Source of the DNA: Neelides folsomi
Taxonomy: Eukaryota; Arthropoda; Collembola; Neelipleona; Neelidae
Direction: 5' to 3'
NCBI GenBank assembly: GCA_034687125.1
Contig: JAQGBZ010000030.1
Span: 248,001-312,000 of the forward strand
DNA length: 64,000 bases
Part shown: piece after piece, positions 53,075-64,000 of the stretch
How the letters are laid out: the number at the start of each line of letters is the position of its first letter
Numbering within the stretch: the first letter of the stretch is position 1
Position numbers and translations under genes: made by a program
Notes under the pieces: model-generated
Told to the model about the DNA's origin: nothing
Databases searched by the model: none
What the model saw: only the letters and a program-made list of their open reading frames with translations

Positions 53075-54704
53075 ATGGCTTCGAGTCTTTCGAGCGATAT
53101 TATTCTTCCGGAGCAAATCCCAGAGCTTCTCCAACTCCCGAAGCACATTGAATTTCTGGCAAAATATGGGATTTCCAAAGACGACTACGTAAGGATCATC
53201 GACCCCTTACTTTCAAAACAATTATATTTTATAATTATTTAGGATTTATATGAGGGGAAGTGGAGGGTGGGAATTGAGGCTCATGGACTAAATTGTTTTT
53301 TAGGAATATTGTCAGACCGAATTCTTACGAATGTCGGGCATGTACTGGGGTTTAACTGCCTTGGATCTCATGGGGAAATTGGATTCGGTTCCTCAGGATG
53401 AGGTCATTGCTTTTGTTCAAGACTGTTTTGATGAGACCACTGGGGGATTTTCTCCAGCCAAAGAACATGATCCACACTTGCTTTATACTTTAAGCGCCAT
53501 TCAGATTCTCGCTATGTAAGAATCTTAATAAATATAATCTTAATTATTTAATAGTTTTATAAAACTTTTTGAAAGTAATAAAATTATATAATGTTTTACA
53601 ATAATGATTAATTACGTAATTAGTCTAATTAGTTATTCACTTACTCAATGTGAATCATCGTCATTATCAGTATTTATTCAGATTTGATATTGTATTTATT
53701 TTTTATTTAGGTATGACGAACTCAAGTCAATCGATTGCACCAAAGTTGTTTCGTTTGTTCAATCACTCCAACAGCCAGACGGATCATTCTTTGGCGATAA
53801 ATGGGGAGAAGTCGACATCCGGTTTTCATTCTGTGCAATCGCAACACTTTCTTTACTCGTATGCTAAGATTTCAACTTTAATATGACGACGATTTTAATT
53901 GTTTAATTATTAGCAATTTCTGACGTTGGCATATTTTCGTTTACAGAAGCAATTGAGTTCAATTAACACAAGGAAAGCTGCTGACTTTGTTCTTTCTTGT
54001 CAAAATTTTGACGGTGGCTTTGGCTCAAAACCTGGCTCAGAATCTCATGCAGGACTCATATACTGCGCTGTTGGCGCTTTGTCCATACTCAGTCGGTTGA
54101 AAATACCAAAATTATATCTTTTATGTCCAACACTGAGATTAAACAATAATTGTAAATATATTTTATCAGATGAAGTTGATCGCATTGACGCTGATCTTCT
54201 TGGTTGGTGGCTATGTGAGAGACAGCTCAAGTCTGGAGGTTTCAATGGAAGACCAGAAAAGCTTCCAGACGTTTGCTATTCATGGTAAATAACATATTGA
54301 TTCTACTACTATAAAAATTGTCTAGTATATTATTTATATGTAATATGTATAAGTATGAACGTAGAATTTTATATAATAATACACCATTTTTTGTTAGGTG
54401 GGTGTTGGCATCTTTGTCAATTCTTGGAAGGGCACATTGGATTGATAGACAAGGATTGATCCATTTCATTCTCTCTTGCCAAGATATGTCAACTGGCGGT
54501 TTCTCTGACCGTCCTGGAGATATTGTTGACCCATTCCATACACTTTTCGGTCTTGGGGCTCTCTCAATAATGGAATACGACGGAGAAAAGACGGTTGCAT
54601 TGAAGAAGATCAATCCCGTTTTTTGCATGCCTCAAGAAGTCATTGACAGACTTGGAATCAAGCTCCAAATTCTCCAAACGAGTTCGGAATCTTCTCCTTC
54701 TTGA
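53075..54704 (+). CDS. RABGGTB: Rab geranylgeranyltransferase (GGTase-II) beta subunit, six exons
   Basis: Catalytic subunit that attaches geranylgeranyl groups to C-terminal cysteines of Rab GTPases, working with the alpha subunit and Rab escort protein in the cytosol. Exons: 53075-53188, 53304-53515, 53711-53858, 53947-54091, 54170-54284, 54398-54704; 346 aa (331 in human). It is built of prenyltransferase alpha-alpha barrel repeats: [36 protein letters not shown] and [20 protein letters not shown]. The zinc ligands D240, C242 (PDVCYSWW) and H292 (DPFH) are all present, matching D238/C240/H290 of the mammalian enzyme. The start is the ATG giving a human-like N-terminal length. Intron 4 (54092-54169) is 78 nt, a multiple of three and free of stops, so an unspliced reading would add 26 residues. 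Faces DENND1 tail to tail. Confidence 0.97.
54092..54169 (+). other. Cryptic stop-free intron of RABGGTB (intron 4)
   Basis: The donor is CTCA/GTCGGT (weak) and the acceptor TTTTATCAG/AT. Read through, it encodes a stretch absent from relatives. Spliced out, the segment [19 protein letters not shown] aligns with the human protein without any gap. Confidence 0.8.
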
Positions 54705-54803
54705 ATGACTTTCTCACAATGGTCGATTCCGAGTATTCCAGAAAATGTTGAGATGATGTCTTAATATCTTCGGTGACAATGCCAAATGCGACTAACATTG
54801 TTA

Positions 54804-54809
54804 ATTAAA
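54804..54809 (+). terminator. Candidate poly(A) signal of RABGGTB
   Basis: ATTAAA, the commonest variant of the polyadenylation hexamer, lies 100 nt after the RABGGTB stop codon. Confidence 0.35.
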
Positions 54810-55614
54810 TCGTATGTATAAAATTACATTCATTCTTCAATCCACCGTTTCAGACTTTTCCTCAACTCGGCTCAAGTATTTCATCTGTCCTGTAGCTTTT
54901 GTAAATTTTTATCATTGTATAAGGAAATTAGGAACTCCTATGCAATAAGTCCTTCAATAGGAAATCCCTTGTAGATTATGCTAAACAAGTGATGTGACTC
55001 ATAATATGTGGAAATATTCGCCTAGTTAGTTTGATAAAAAAAATTCGTATACCAAGTCCTTAGATTATAAAAGTGTTGAATGGCCTAGTGTATAGATTAT
55101 CTACTTATAAATATGATATTATTGTATAATATTATTATAAAAATACAAGAATATTGGATAATTGACGCAAATACGCCAAAGTACAAGAGTCAAATGAATA
55201 CTTAAATTACAATTAGGTACATTAAGAAAATCCTGTTTCGCATTAAATGCTTAAATACGTAGCCGAGTACCTATGCCTTGTTATGCCTCTTGATGGTGAC
55301 GTTAAATGATTTTTAAAGCGCCTACACAATGGTCAGTTGAAGATTGTAGTGACTATACATATATTATTAGTGGACATGTGCGTGGTCAAATGTAATTGTA
55401 ATTAGGTAATAGAGAAAAAATATTATTGAATATTTATTTTATTTACGTGTAGCTCTTCTTTGCTGCTTTAAAGCTATTTATTTTAGTAGTCAATAAAACT
55501 TTCACGTTGCTTAATTTTGATATTATTAGATTATATAATATAGTTAATTATTTTTACGTTACACTACATACTTATGGATGTGTACACATTATTATGTATT
55601 GCATAGATTACTTA

Positions 55615-55882
55615 TACAGATTATACCAACTTCTCTTAAATATAGGAGTAATGAAAATGAGTTAGTAACTTTGTAAATTTCTCAAATAAACAAAAAATGA
55701 ATTTTCGAAAAATGAAATTCAATGAAATTCAAATCTTTTCAACTTTAGAGAACATTGGAGGAATACCGAGAATTTGGTTTTTTATTTAAAGGATTAAAAG
55801 TTTTTGTTTATTTGAGAAATTTACAAAGTTACTAACTCATTTTCATTACTCCTATATTTAAGAGAAGTTCGTATAATCTGTA
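55615..55882. mobile_element. MITE with 82-bp terminal inverted repeats, TA target site
   Basis: The left arm (55615-55696, beginning TACAGATTATAC) and the right arm (55801-55882) are inverted copies over 82 bp with a single mismatch, at position 13. The spacer is 104 bp with no useful frame. TA dinucleotides flank both ends (55613-55614 and 55883-55884), as expected of a Tc1/mariner-type target duplication. The near-identity of the arms indicates recent insertion. It is non-autonomous, lacking a transposase. The superfamily is inferred from the TA target and terminus only. Confidence 0.85.
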
Positions 55883-56922
55883 TATTCTTTGTCAATTTCA
55901 AGCACAGATCTAGAAACTGTCGTTCTAATTTGTTCTTTAGATTACATCTACTTTTAATGTATCAGTGTCGGATTTTGCAATTACATAATAAATAAATATA
56001 CTTATCGTATTGGACTTTACATCTTTTACAATTGCAATTTATTTAATTGGGATTTGTGTTTCATTACCAAATATAGAGATTTCATAATAATTATCGTAAA
56101 ACTTGCATTTTTCCATAATGCACGATAGATGTTGAAAAACGCACATTTTTGTCTTTGCATTTGCAAGTATTAATTTTAAATTGTTTAAATTATCATTAAT
56201 TAACTAATTAATTTAAATCAAATTAGTAATAGTAATATTTGATCATACGTAAGCTTGCAATTAATAAGTAGGAAAAAATATTGAATGAAATGTTAACATT
56301 AAGATTAAGGAAGAAGTAAATTACAGTACAGTAACTTTGTGTTAAATTCCATATACTGACGATTGTTTTACAATAATTTAATCTTAGAATTACACACAGT
56401 TCATAATTAACTTTTAATCACTTTTAATATTTGTTGACTTAAGTATCACGAATTTAAATTAGACACCAAAGCAGTTAACATTAACCTTCTTTCATTGTAC
56501 AATTTATCCAAAGACACAATTTGCTGATTCTCGATCAAAACAAAACATTTTTAAAAAACTCAATTTATCAAATAAATCATCATGAAACATGCTAATACAT
56601 TATATAGAAAAAATGTCTTTAAAATGTTTAAAATTGGCAATTGGACTACACATTTCCTTAAAAGTAAATTGTCTATTAATCCTTTTTTGTTACTACAAAA
56701 TCACTTTCACGTTGTGAGTCATAGTTTATAATGCTTACCATTATTCGATCTCTAACCAGAATAAATTCAAAAGTGTGAACAGTCTAAATAAGTTAAATAA
56801 ATAAATATGTTGTCAGTTTAAATATATTAGTATATCCTCCTACAATATAAACATTTAAATATCAATAAACTACAATAATTTGCTTTTACACGAACCCTCT
56901 GGTGCGTTATTCAGATACCCTG

Positions 56923-56928
56923 TTTATT
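56923..56928 (-). terminator. Candidate poly(A) signal of DENND1
   Basis: AATAAA on the minus strand about 75 nt after the DENND1 stop codon, a standard distance. Confidence 0.5.
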
Positions 56929-57001
56929 ATTTAATAGTAAAATATTAATACTCGTTAATTTTGACTCTATCATTGAAATACAGGGAATTGTCAATGAAAT
57001 A

Positions 57002-59726
57002 TCATTCAAACGTTGTCCAATTCGTTCCACTTTGTCTTTTGCTCGGACCAGGAAGTGGAACGAAATTGCTCTTCCTCAGATTTCCTTTGCTAACCCGACG
57101 AATATTAAGCTGGGAAATGTAATCGTTGAGTCCATATTCTTCGAGAAGTTCAGCATCAGTCTTTATTTGCTCCTCGAAGACTTGATCTTCAGTAGTGGCC
57201 ATTTCATATAAAGGATTTTCCATAGTAAATCCAAGGAGGCAATCGATCTGGCCACTATCAGGTGTATCGAGATCGATTAAATTCTCTTCCGATTTGCTAA
57301 GTCTTGGAGGTCTGATCGGAGGTCCTTCATGGCAAACTGAAGTTGCTGGCAAATTGGAAGCAGAAGCAGAAGAAGACATAAGATGAATTAAATTGGCGTC
57401 CGAACTCCTTTCATCGCTCATACTTGACGGAGGAACTTGAAGAGATTTTGAGGATCCTTGAAAATTTCCAGAATGTAAACTACTAGGAGATGTCTTCGTA
57501 CTTTCAGATCTTTTGTAAGTTTTTGTCATTTGTGTGTGACCGATTGTCAATTCATTTCCACTTGTTATGGTGTTTCCGTGATGCCCCACGTGAAACTTTG
57601 ATCGAATGTCAGACACAGCCATTTGCCCTTTATGCTTAACGTTTTTTCCGCCTTCTTTAACCTAAAAACATCAGAATTAAATAATTAAAATATTTTAAAT
57701 TATTGGGTTAATTGTTTATATAAAGTAAATTAACAATAAGGTGTGTAGTGTGCATTGTGTATCAATAGAATGTTCATAATTTAAAACATAATATAAATAA
57801 TATTAAGTTTTTATATTTTAGTACCGATCGATAGGCAGATTTCAATGTTGAATTTTGTTTCACTGATTCTATTAAATTACCACTTTCTTTTCGTACACTC
57901 ATTATCACAGCTTTTCCTGCTTTCTTAATCGCCCTAAATAAGAATAATAGTTTAGAATGAATAAATGGAATAGCAATGAATAGATGTATAAAATAAATCG
58001 CTTCTTACTTATTTTGACTTCCAGCGATACTCTTAAAACTTGAAAGCCCATTTTTCCCATTTGTTCTAGATGATCTCCAAGCAAGAGATTCCAATTCAAA
58101 CTCGTCCGATTCGCTTACTCCATTTCGAACCTTCTCTAATCGTTCTTCAATAAATTGCTGAAATATTTGTAGTTTCAGAAGTTTTTGATTTATAAATTTT
58201 CGGTGAGATGGATGTGCGAACTGCGTAAACCTTAAAATTCCAAAAAATTATATTATTAAAATTAATAAATTCCATTAAAAATTATAAAAAATTTAAGATT
58301 TTAGGAACTTAATAAAGTATATTGGTACGTACAATTCTTCGTCAAAATTATTTCCGTCGTCCCTAAATGCGTCTTGATAATGTCCCATAATTTGGGCCAA
58401 AGCTCTGAGAAAAGCTCTGGCCAGTCCTTCGCCAAGGACCCGCTCTCCTGTTAAATTCTTTCGAAGTAAATGAATCACATCGTCAGGAATATCAGAGAGA
58501 TCTTCCGGAAACTGGGTAGATACGGTATCCGAATCAGCATCCACACGGACAAGTTGCCCAAGTGACTCCGCAGGAATTCTGTCCCAGACAGGTAGCGGGA
58601 CCCCAATGAGGAAAGGCATTGGAGCCGAGAGGTAATCTTGGAGTTGAGTTGGAAGGACTGGAATGAAAATGTGTTGCCAGGCCATAGGGAAGAGGAAAAG
58701 ATTTGAAGCAACGACGATGGAGGATAACCGAGAAAGTTTCTTGGAAGTCACGACGATTCTTCTTTCGGAAAGAAGGGCCGCAAAAAGACTAATCATTGAT
58801 TCTGTACTCAAGGCATTGTAAAATTCGCTCACATTGCGCTAAAAATTATAAAAACCAAAAAAATTAATTTAACAGTCAACTCCAATAGCCATTAAAGTCA
58901 TTAATTTAAATAATCATTATTCAGTACATTTTCTGGAATTGAAGGCAGCGAAAGATCAGTTGGACATGGGCATATAAAAGGCTTTGAATGTGTCGGAATA
59001 TAAAGGCAGATTCCTGGATCTGGAACAGGTGTTCCGTACATTGTTTCGAGGAATTTGGGCAAAAGAGTAGAATCCATTTCTGCACAAAAATTCAGCGTTC
59101 TGTAGAAAATTTCTTGCCATGGGAGAAATGTGAGGAAGACTGTGCAAAATTTTGCTCCTGGGGGATGACGACAATACCCGAAAGTCCATTTTGATTCTGC
59201 GCTGGTTAAGACGTAAGTGAAAACCTCAACATTTTCACTGTAAAGAAAAACAGATGTTTGAAACTGATGACCTCATGGGATAAAACTTTAATGTGAAGCT
59301 CCGATTGAAATTTGGATTTGACATTTACCTTTGTGTTCGACATGGGAAGGAAAATTGGGCTGCAGTCTTAATCATCTCTTGGTCATTGTACGAGGACGGG
59401 AAGACGGAGCGAACAACGGGATTAATGCCATTTGGATCACTCAGACTTTTCGTTAAAGATCCTTTCCGATTTCCAGTGGAATGATTTGAACTCCAGGGCG
59501 GCTCAATAACCATGAAGCATTCGAATAATTTCTTAACGGTCTTCTTACACCTTAAATGAAATGTCAAATTATTGATTGATTATATAATGTTCTAAGAATT
59601 AATATTTTAAAGAATTAGTCATTTAATTTATAAATAATAAATTAAATAATGTTTATTTGTAATTTACAAAAGATAATTGCGCAACCAAATTATCTAATTA
59701 CGCACTCACCTAATTCTCGAACCCAT
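57002..59726 (-). CDS. DENND1: DENND1/connecdenn family Rab35 GEF (RME-4-like), seven exons
   Basis: DENN-domain exchange factor; family members activate Rab35 on clathrin-coated and early endosomal membranes. Exons, 5' to 3': 59726-59710, 59550-59329, 59237-58928, 58838-58333, 58230-58009, 57933-57825, 57661-57002; 681 aa. The first coding exon is only 17 nt and gives MGSRI, as in human DENND1A. The uDENN part covers exons 1-3 (FGYCRHPPGAKFC, FLPWQEIFYRTLNF). The cDENN part is in exon 4 (ALLSERRIVVTSKKLS, WQHIFIPVLPTQLQDYL, APMPFLIGV). The dDENN part ends near LQIFQQFIEERLEKV in exon 5. The disordered tail carries PPIRPPR (576-582, PxxPxR SH3 type), LIDLD (590-594, clathrin-box type), NPLY (611-614) and a terminal WTTFE (677-681) like the WETFE end of mammalian DENND1A. 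The tail is shorter than in vertebrates. Confidence 0.95.
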
Positions 59727-62700
59727 CTTCCTTATAAGACTTTGATCAAACGTGTCAAAAACTCCAAGATGTTTCCATTTTCTATAAATTCATTTTCCAA
59801 GACTGATTTAAACTCGGAATAACTTGTAGGAAATGTATAAAATAATACGAACGACGTGAACCAAATAAATATTTCTCGGTTTTTAAATTAGTTGATCCAA
59901 TAAAAAAGGAAGTGATTGAATGAGGAAATTGAGACAATTGACCTAAGGAAAAAGGAGAAGAACAAGTAACATTTCTATTGTAACCTTATGAGGTTTTGCT
60001 CATACAAGGAATGAGGTGGATGGTATGAAATGAATCATGAAAAACCTGAGACAGTTTTACTGCTAAAATGTGGGCCAGAGCTCATGCTCTGTAGCACTGT
60101 AACAAGGATCATATGTCAAATGCACACAATGTATAAAAATACAATGCACAGAATTTGCAAATTAGAATTATTTAGAATTTGCAAATTAGAATTATTTAGA
60201 ATTTATTATTTTATCATATTATTCAATTCATTCAATATCTAAATAAATAAACATTCAATATTTTTATATAATTTTTAAGGATAACTTTATTTATTTTATT
60301 TACAAATATAATCATTTATTTACCCAAGTTTGTAAAATAATACGGTTTTAGTTTTATCACAATAATATGAATAATACTATAATAATACTTAATTTTTTTA
60401 AATAAACATAATAGGATGTATGAATCATTCAAATATCATATAATAGTTATGACATGACATATGAAATAAATTCTTTTTTATTATTTATATAAATTAGGTA
60501 GATAAATTATTATGGTTTACATTATTTACACTCTTTTATTTAATTCATTTAATTGAACGCCTTTAGAGAACTCCAAAAAATACGAATTTCTCACATCCAT
60601 CATTTATTTCATTAAATTGCTTAAATCATCATTTGGTCACTGAAGAGTTCAGGATCATTTTCATATCAGTTCATGGAGGTTATTGGTTATTAATTAATCA
60701 AAATTAAAGGTTATTCCTCTTTAGTTTTCGTTATTTGCGATACTATTTTAGCTTCCAATTCTCATTGATCTCTTTTCCTATGTTGGGTGGTTTAAATGAG
60801 TTGAACTAAAGGGTTGGTTGGAAGTGGAGCAGAATAAGCCCCACCTCTTTGAATCTCCTCATCCTATCAACCCTCTCGTTTCCGATCTTCTTCACCCGCG
60901 AATTTTCAACAACTCCTACTTTCCCTACTTTACTTTGCCACTTTTATTTGAAGAGATTTCCTCCTTCTGGAACCGAACACTTTAAACTTCATTCACCCCT
61001 AATTGAATTCAATTTATCTACCTTACAACTCCATCCCTCTCACTCATTTCTCTGGAATTTAACAACTACTAAATCACTCCAATTCATATGAGAGTGGTGA
61101 AACGTGACTAGTAGTGAAACTCCCCAACGGTTTATCCTTTTCCCTTTTTATATAAATAAGCTCACTTCCTTGTAGAACATGAATTTCCATTTCTGATATC
61201 CTCCGTATTCGAGCTTTATCTCCAAAAGTAAGTTTTTTAATATTTATTCAATTTTATAACAAGATTTATAATAAAAATCTGTAAATAAATGGTCAGTGAA
61301 GTGTCAGTAAAAAATAATCGGTCCAACGGTTCAACCTAAAATACATTTTGAACTACGTGTTTTTGTCCGAATGGCTAGTTTGTACCAACTAGCACTAGGA
61401 GATATGGACTTGGATTGAACATTCTAATTGTCTAATAACATAATTAAATATAAGGAAAAGGAAATAGAGGTTTTGATTTTACTACTTGGATTATGATAAT
61501 CTTATTTTGAAAAATAAATATGGGAGGGGTTCATGCACTTGTAGAGGAGCATTCGATATTAATTGTTAGTACCATATATCAATATATGGTAAAAGTTCAA
61601 ATTTTTATTACTGATATATTAGAAATTCGATATTGATATTATCATAATATACCATATAATTTATTAATGCAAAATATAAGGGATTAATAATGACACTAAC
61701 AATGATTGTATTTTGTATTTAGCATAAGTAGTGTTTGGTCTTATAATGGTATATAATCAAACAACTCTCATAGAGGGTTTTTAATTTCATTTTGTACAAT
61801 GTAGCTATATTCATGAATGCATTGATAATTATTTTATTGATATTGTGTTACTTAATATATATTGTTAAACATAGTACAAAAGAGTATTAAAGCGTTAGTT
61901 TGTATGTCATATAGAAGCATTCACATAAAATTTTTTTTAATCTTCAAGCTCAACGCATCTTTATCAATTATCACAACTTTTGACATTCGACATATCGATA
62001 TTGAGATCATTATAACATTATAAGTGAACTGAACACAAATTACTATTATATAATAGAGTACAGTGTATATAACACATACCTATAAAACATAATACAATAT
62101 AACACATTATAGTTAAATGTTTAAGGAAAATCATTGTTTTTAATGACAAATAACAATGAATCATTCTTATATTCATATTATCTATAATTAACACTGACAG
62201 AAATTATTATTCATTGTTTTCTTAGATTAAATTAATCACAGCAGATTAAAAATTATATTGGATTACATTATTCTCATTGACTCAATGACTCTGAAAGGAA
62301 AAAGTTCAGATACTGATAGATGCCCTAAACTTTAGATCTGTTTTATCATCTTAAATGTGGTATTGCTTTATTGGCATTTTGAGTTCAAGCTTCTCTAAAT
62401 GAATATCTAAATGATATTCAAGGATGCAAGATCATGTATATCATCACGTAAATAATAAGTACTACTTAGGCATGCATAATTTTTTTTATGATTTCTCTTG
62501 TTGATACAATTCGCGTAGAATATTTTAAAGAAAGGGAGTTTGCAAAAAAATTATCTTTTTGAGAAAATTTCACGAAACTTTCCAGTCTCATCTGTACACT
62601 AAAGGTTAGGCCTATTAACGAGATAAACCGTTTTACACTATCAAACCACCTTACATCGACGTAATACTCGATTTAACCTTGAATTGACTCTTAATTTCTA

Positions 62701-64000
62701 AGTATCATTTAGATTCTCTCAAGGCTTACAAGTATGCTGATTAGGAGTGAAAAAAGGATATGCAAATAACATATAAACTATCTTGTATACAATATTAGCT
62801 ATGTGGATTTCTCTCATCATGAATATCATGAATAGGTGGAGAGTGGAGGCATAGCTGATAGCAATAAAATAATTCGTAGTAGCAACCTGTTCTTGCCTAA
62901 TTCAAAGAGAAACCCCACTCTTTTCCAAGAATTGTGTTTTTTTATTTTAATGACTTTATATCAATTATTAAAATCGGTTAAAATAATCAACATATGCTTA
63001 ACTTTTTAAATTTTAAGCGTGCATTGCAAATTAGTTAATAGAGGATTCTGCATACTTACTCTTCCTTTTTTGAAACTAGCGAATATTCTTCAAAAGGTAT
63101 GCGGAAATTAATAATTCTTGAATCAATATGCGTTTCATTTTTGTTCATATATTATTTTTACACAGATGGTTTTGTCTGTTACCAGCTTTAATTTGTCGTA
63201 CTGTCGCATATTTATTACTGGTATACAATATACAGATATTATCAACACGTTTATTGACTGACTGACTCTAATATGCGAGTTCATAAATTTCTTGTTAAAG
63301 ATGATAAAAATGTGTACACATAAATATTTGTAGTCATGTAGTGTAAAATTTTGTACATGTGTTTTTACCTTAAATATCACGTATCAATATACATAAATGA
63401 TTAAATAAATAACAATATAATACTTACTTTTAGAATACCTATGCAGGTATAGTCAGCAAATATTGTCATAAATTATCTTTTACATAGAATGCCCAATATG
63501 GGTTATTCAAATAAAAAAATATTGAATTATTCAATAATTTATTATCTGAATATTTGATTATTTGAATTTTTAATATCTTCTATCGGTAGAATTTACTGGA
63601 ATTTTTTTTGTTAATCTCTATCTATTAAATTATTATACTCAACCCAGCAATACATATTTGGGATATCAATGTATATGCATACAATTAATTTTAGTAATGT
63701 GTGGTGTTTAACCAGAAAGGTTGCATATCATTATGATGATAATTAATAATTTGACAATATCAAAATGTTCAAGGAACAAATTCAAACGGTGCACTTGTAC
63801 ACTGCAGTGTAATATAATGTTCAATCTAAAATGATTTGAGTTCTAACCTTATAGTTATTATGACCATTGAGGTTGGTTCTAAAATATTAGAGATCAAACC
63901 ATTGCGCATTGTTTGAGGTTCGTGATTGTGAATTGAAGCGCTCTGAATCTTTAGGAAGTTTATAATGTAAAATAATCATAACTCTATTTAATAAATGACA
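59727..64000. other. AT-rich flank upstream of DENND1
   Basis: Holds the DENND1 promoter and leader, which cannot be placed exactly, then AT-rich DNA with no recognisable gene. A GC-richer pyrimidine-rich block lies at about 60,780-61,160. The perfect hairpin ACCATATATCAATATATGGT is at 61571-61590. Open frames are short and unrecognised. Confidence 0.6.
60150..60204. repeat. 24-bp tandem repeat, about 2.3 copies
   Basis: The unit AGAATTTGCAAATTAGAATTATTT starts at 60150 and 60174 and begins again at 60198. ATTTGCAAAT is itself a palindrome and resembles an octamer site, though in AT-rich DNA this is weak evidence for function. Confidence 0.85.

Larger units (their letters stand above)
54705..57001. 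other. Convergent intergenic region, RABGGTB to DENND1
   Basis: These 2.3 kb of AT-rich DNA hold the 3' ends of both genes and the MITE at 55615-55882. No other gene or repeat was recognised. Confidence 0.7.

Noticed and set aside
1-64000. CRISPR arrays, prophage, operons, rRNA genes, retroelement genes
   Set aside because: No regularly spaced direct repeats, reverse transcriptase, integrase or capsid-like frames, nor rRNA sequence, were seen; the genes are spliced animal genes.

Overview
The window looks like nuclear DNA of an AT-rich invertebrate animal. The evidence is four spliced animal genes with GT-AG introns, a BarH-class homeobox gene, and long non-coding stretches. I cannot name the phylum. 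Acceptors are mostly TTTAG, TTAG, ATAG or CAG rather than the rhabditid TTTTCAG, so a C. elegans-like nematode is not favoured. Nothing bacterial, viral or CRISPR-like was seen.

Layout. (1) 1-14,697: gene-free left flank. (2) 14,773-22,126, minus strand: a five-exon BarH/BARHL homeobox transcription factor (335 aa) with long introns (240 to 2,893 nt). (3) 22,127-47,366: about 25 kb without a recognisable gene, a mosaic of AT-rich DNA and somewhat GC-richer, strand-asymmetric blocks. Flanking a developmental regulator, this is probably cis-regulatory landscape. (4) 47,367-59,726: a compact cluster with introns of 72-195 nt. It holds IPO11 (importin-11, minus, 16 exons, about 974 aa), RABGGTB (Rab geranylgeranyltransferase beta subunit, plus, 6 exons, 346 aa) and DENND1/connecdenn (C. 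elegans RME-4-like, minus, 7 exons, 681 aa). IPO11 and RABGGTB diverge from a 1.1-kb region; RABGGTB and DENND1 converge across 2.3 kb that contains a well-preserved 268-bp MITE with 82-bp terminal inverted repeats. (5) 59,727-64,000: AT-rich flank with small tandem repeats.

How the genes relate. RABGGTB supplies the catalytic subunit that prenylates Rab GTPases. DENND1 proteins are Rab35 exchange factors in clathrin-mediated endocytosis, and this copy keeps a clathrin-box-like motif, an NPxY, a PxxPxR and a WxxF-type C-terminus. Importin-11 is a nuclear import receptor. The Rab link between two neighbours is probably coincidental. Reading each protein across its introns exposed two splice junctions that simple ORF calling misses: a 78-nt, multiple-of-three, stop-free intron in RABGGTB and a probable GC-AG intron in IPO11.

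I did not find a convincing new biological system. The best second-look items are the BarH-associated gene desert, the two cryptic introns and the MITE.
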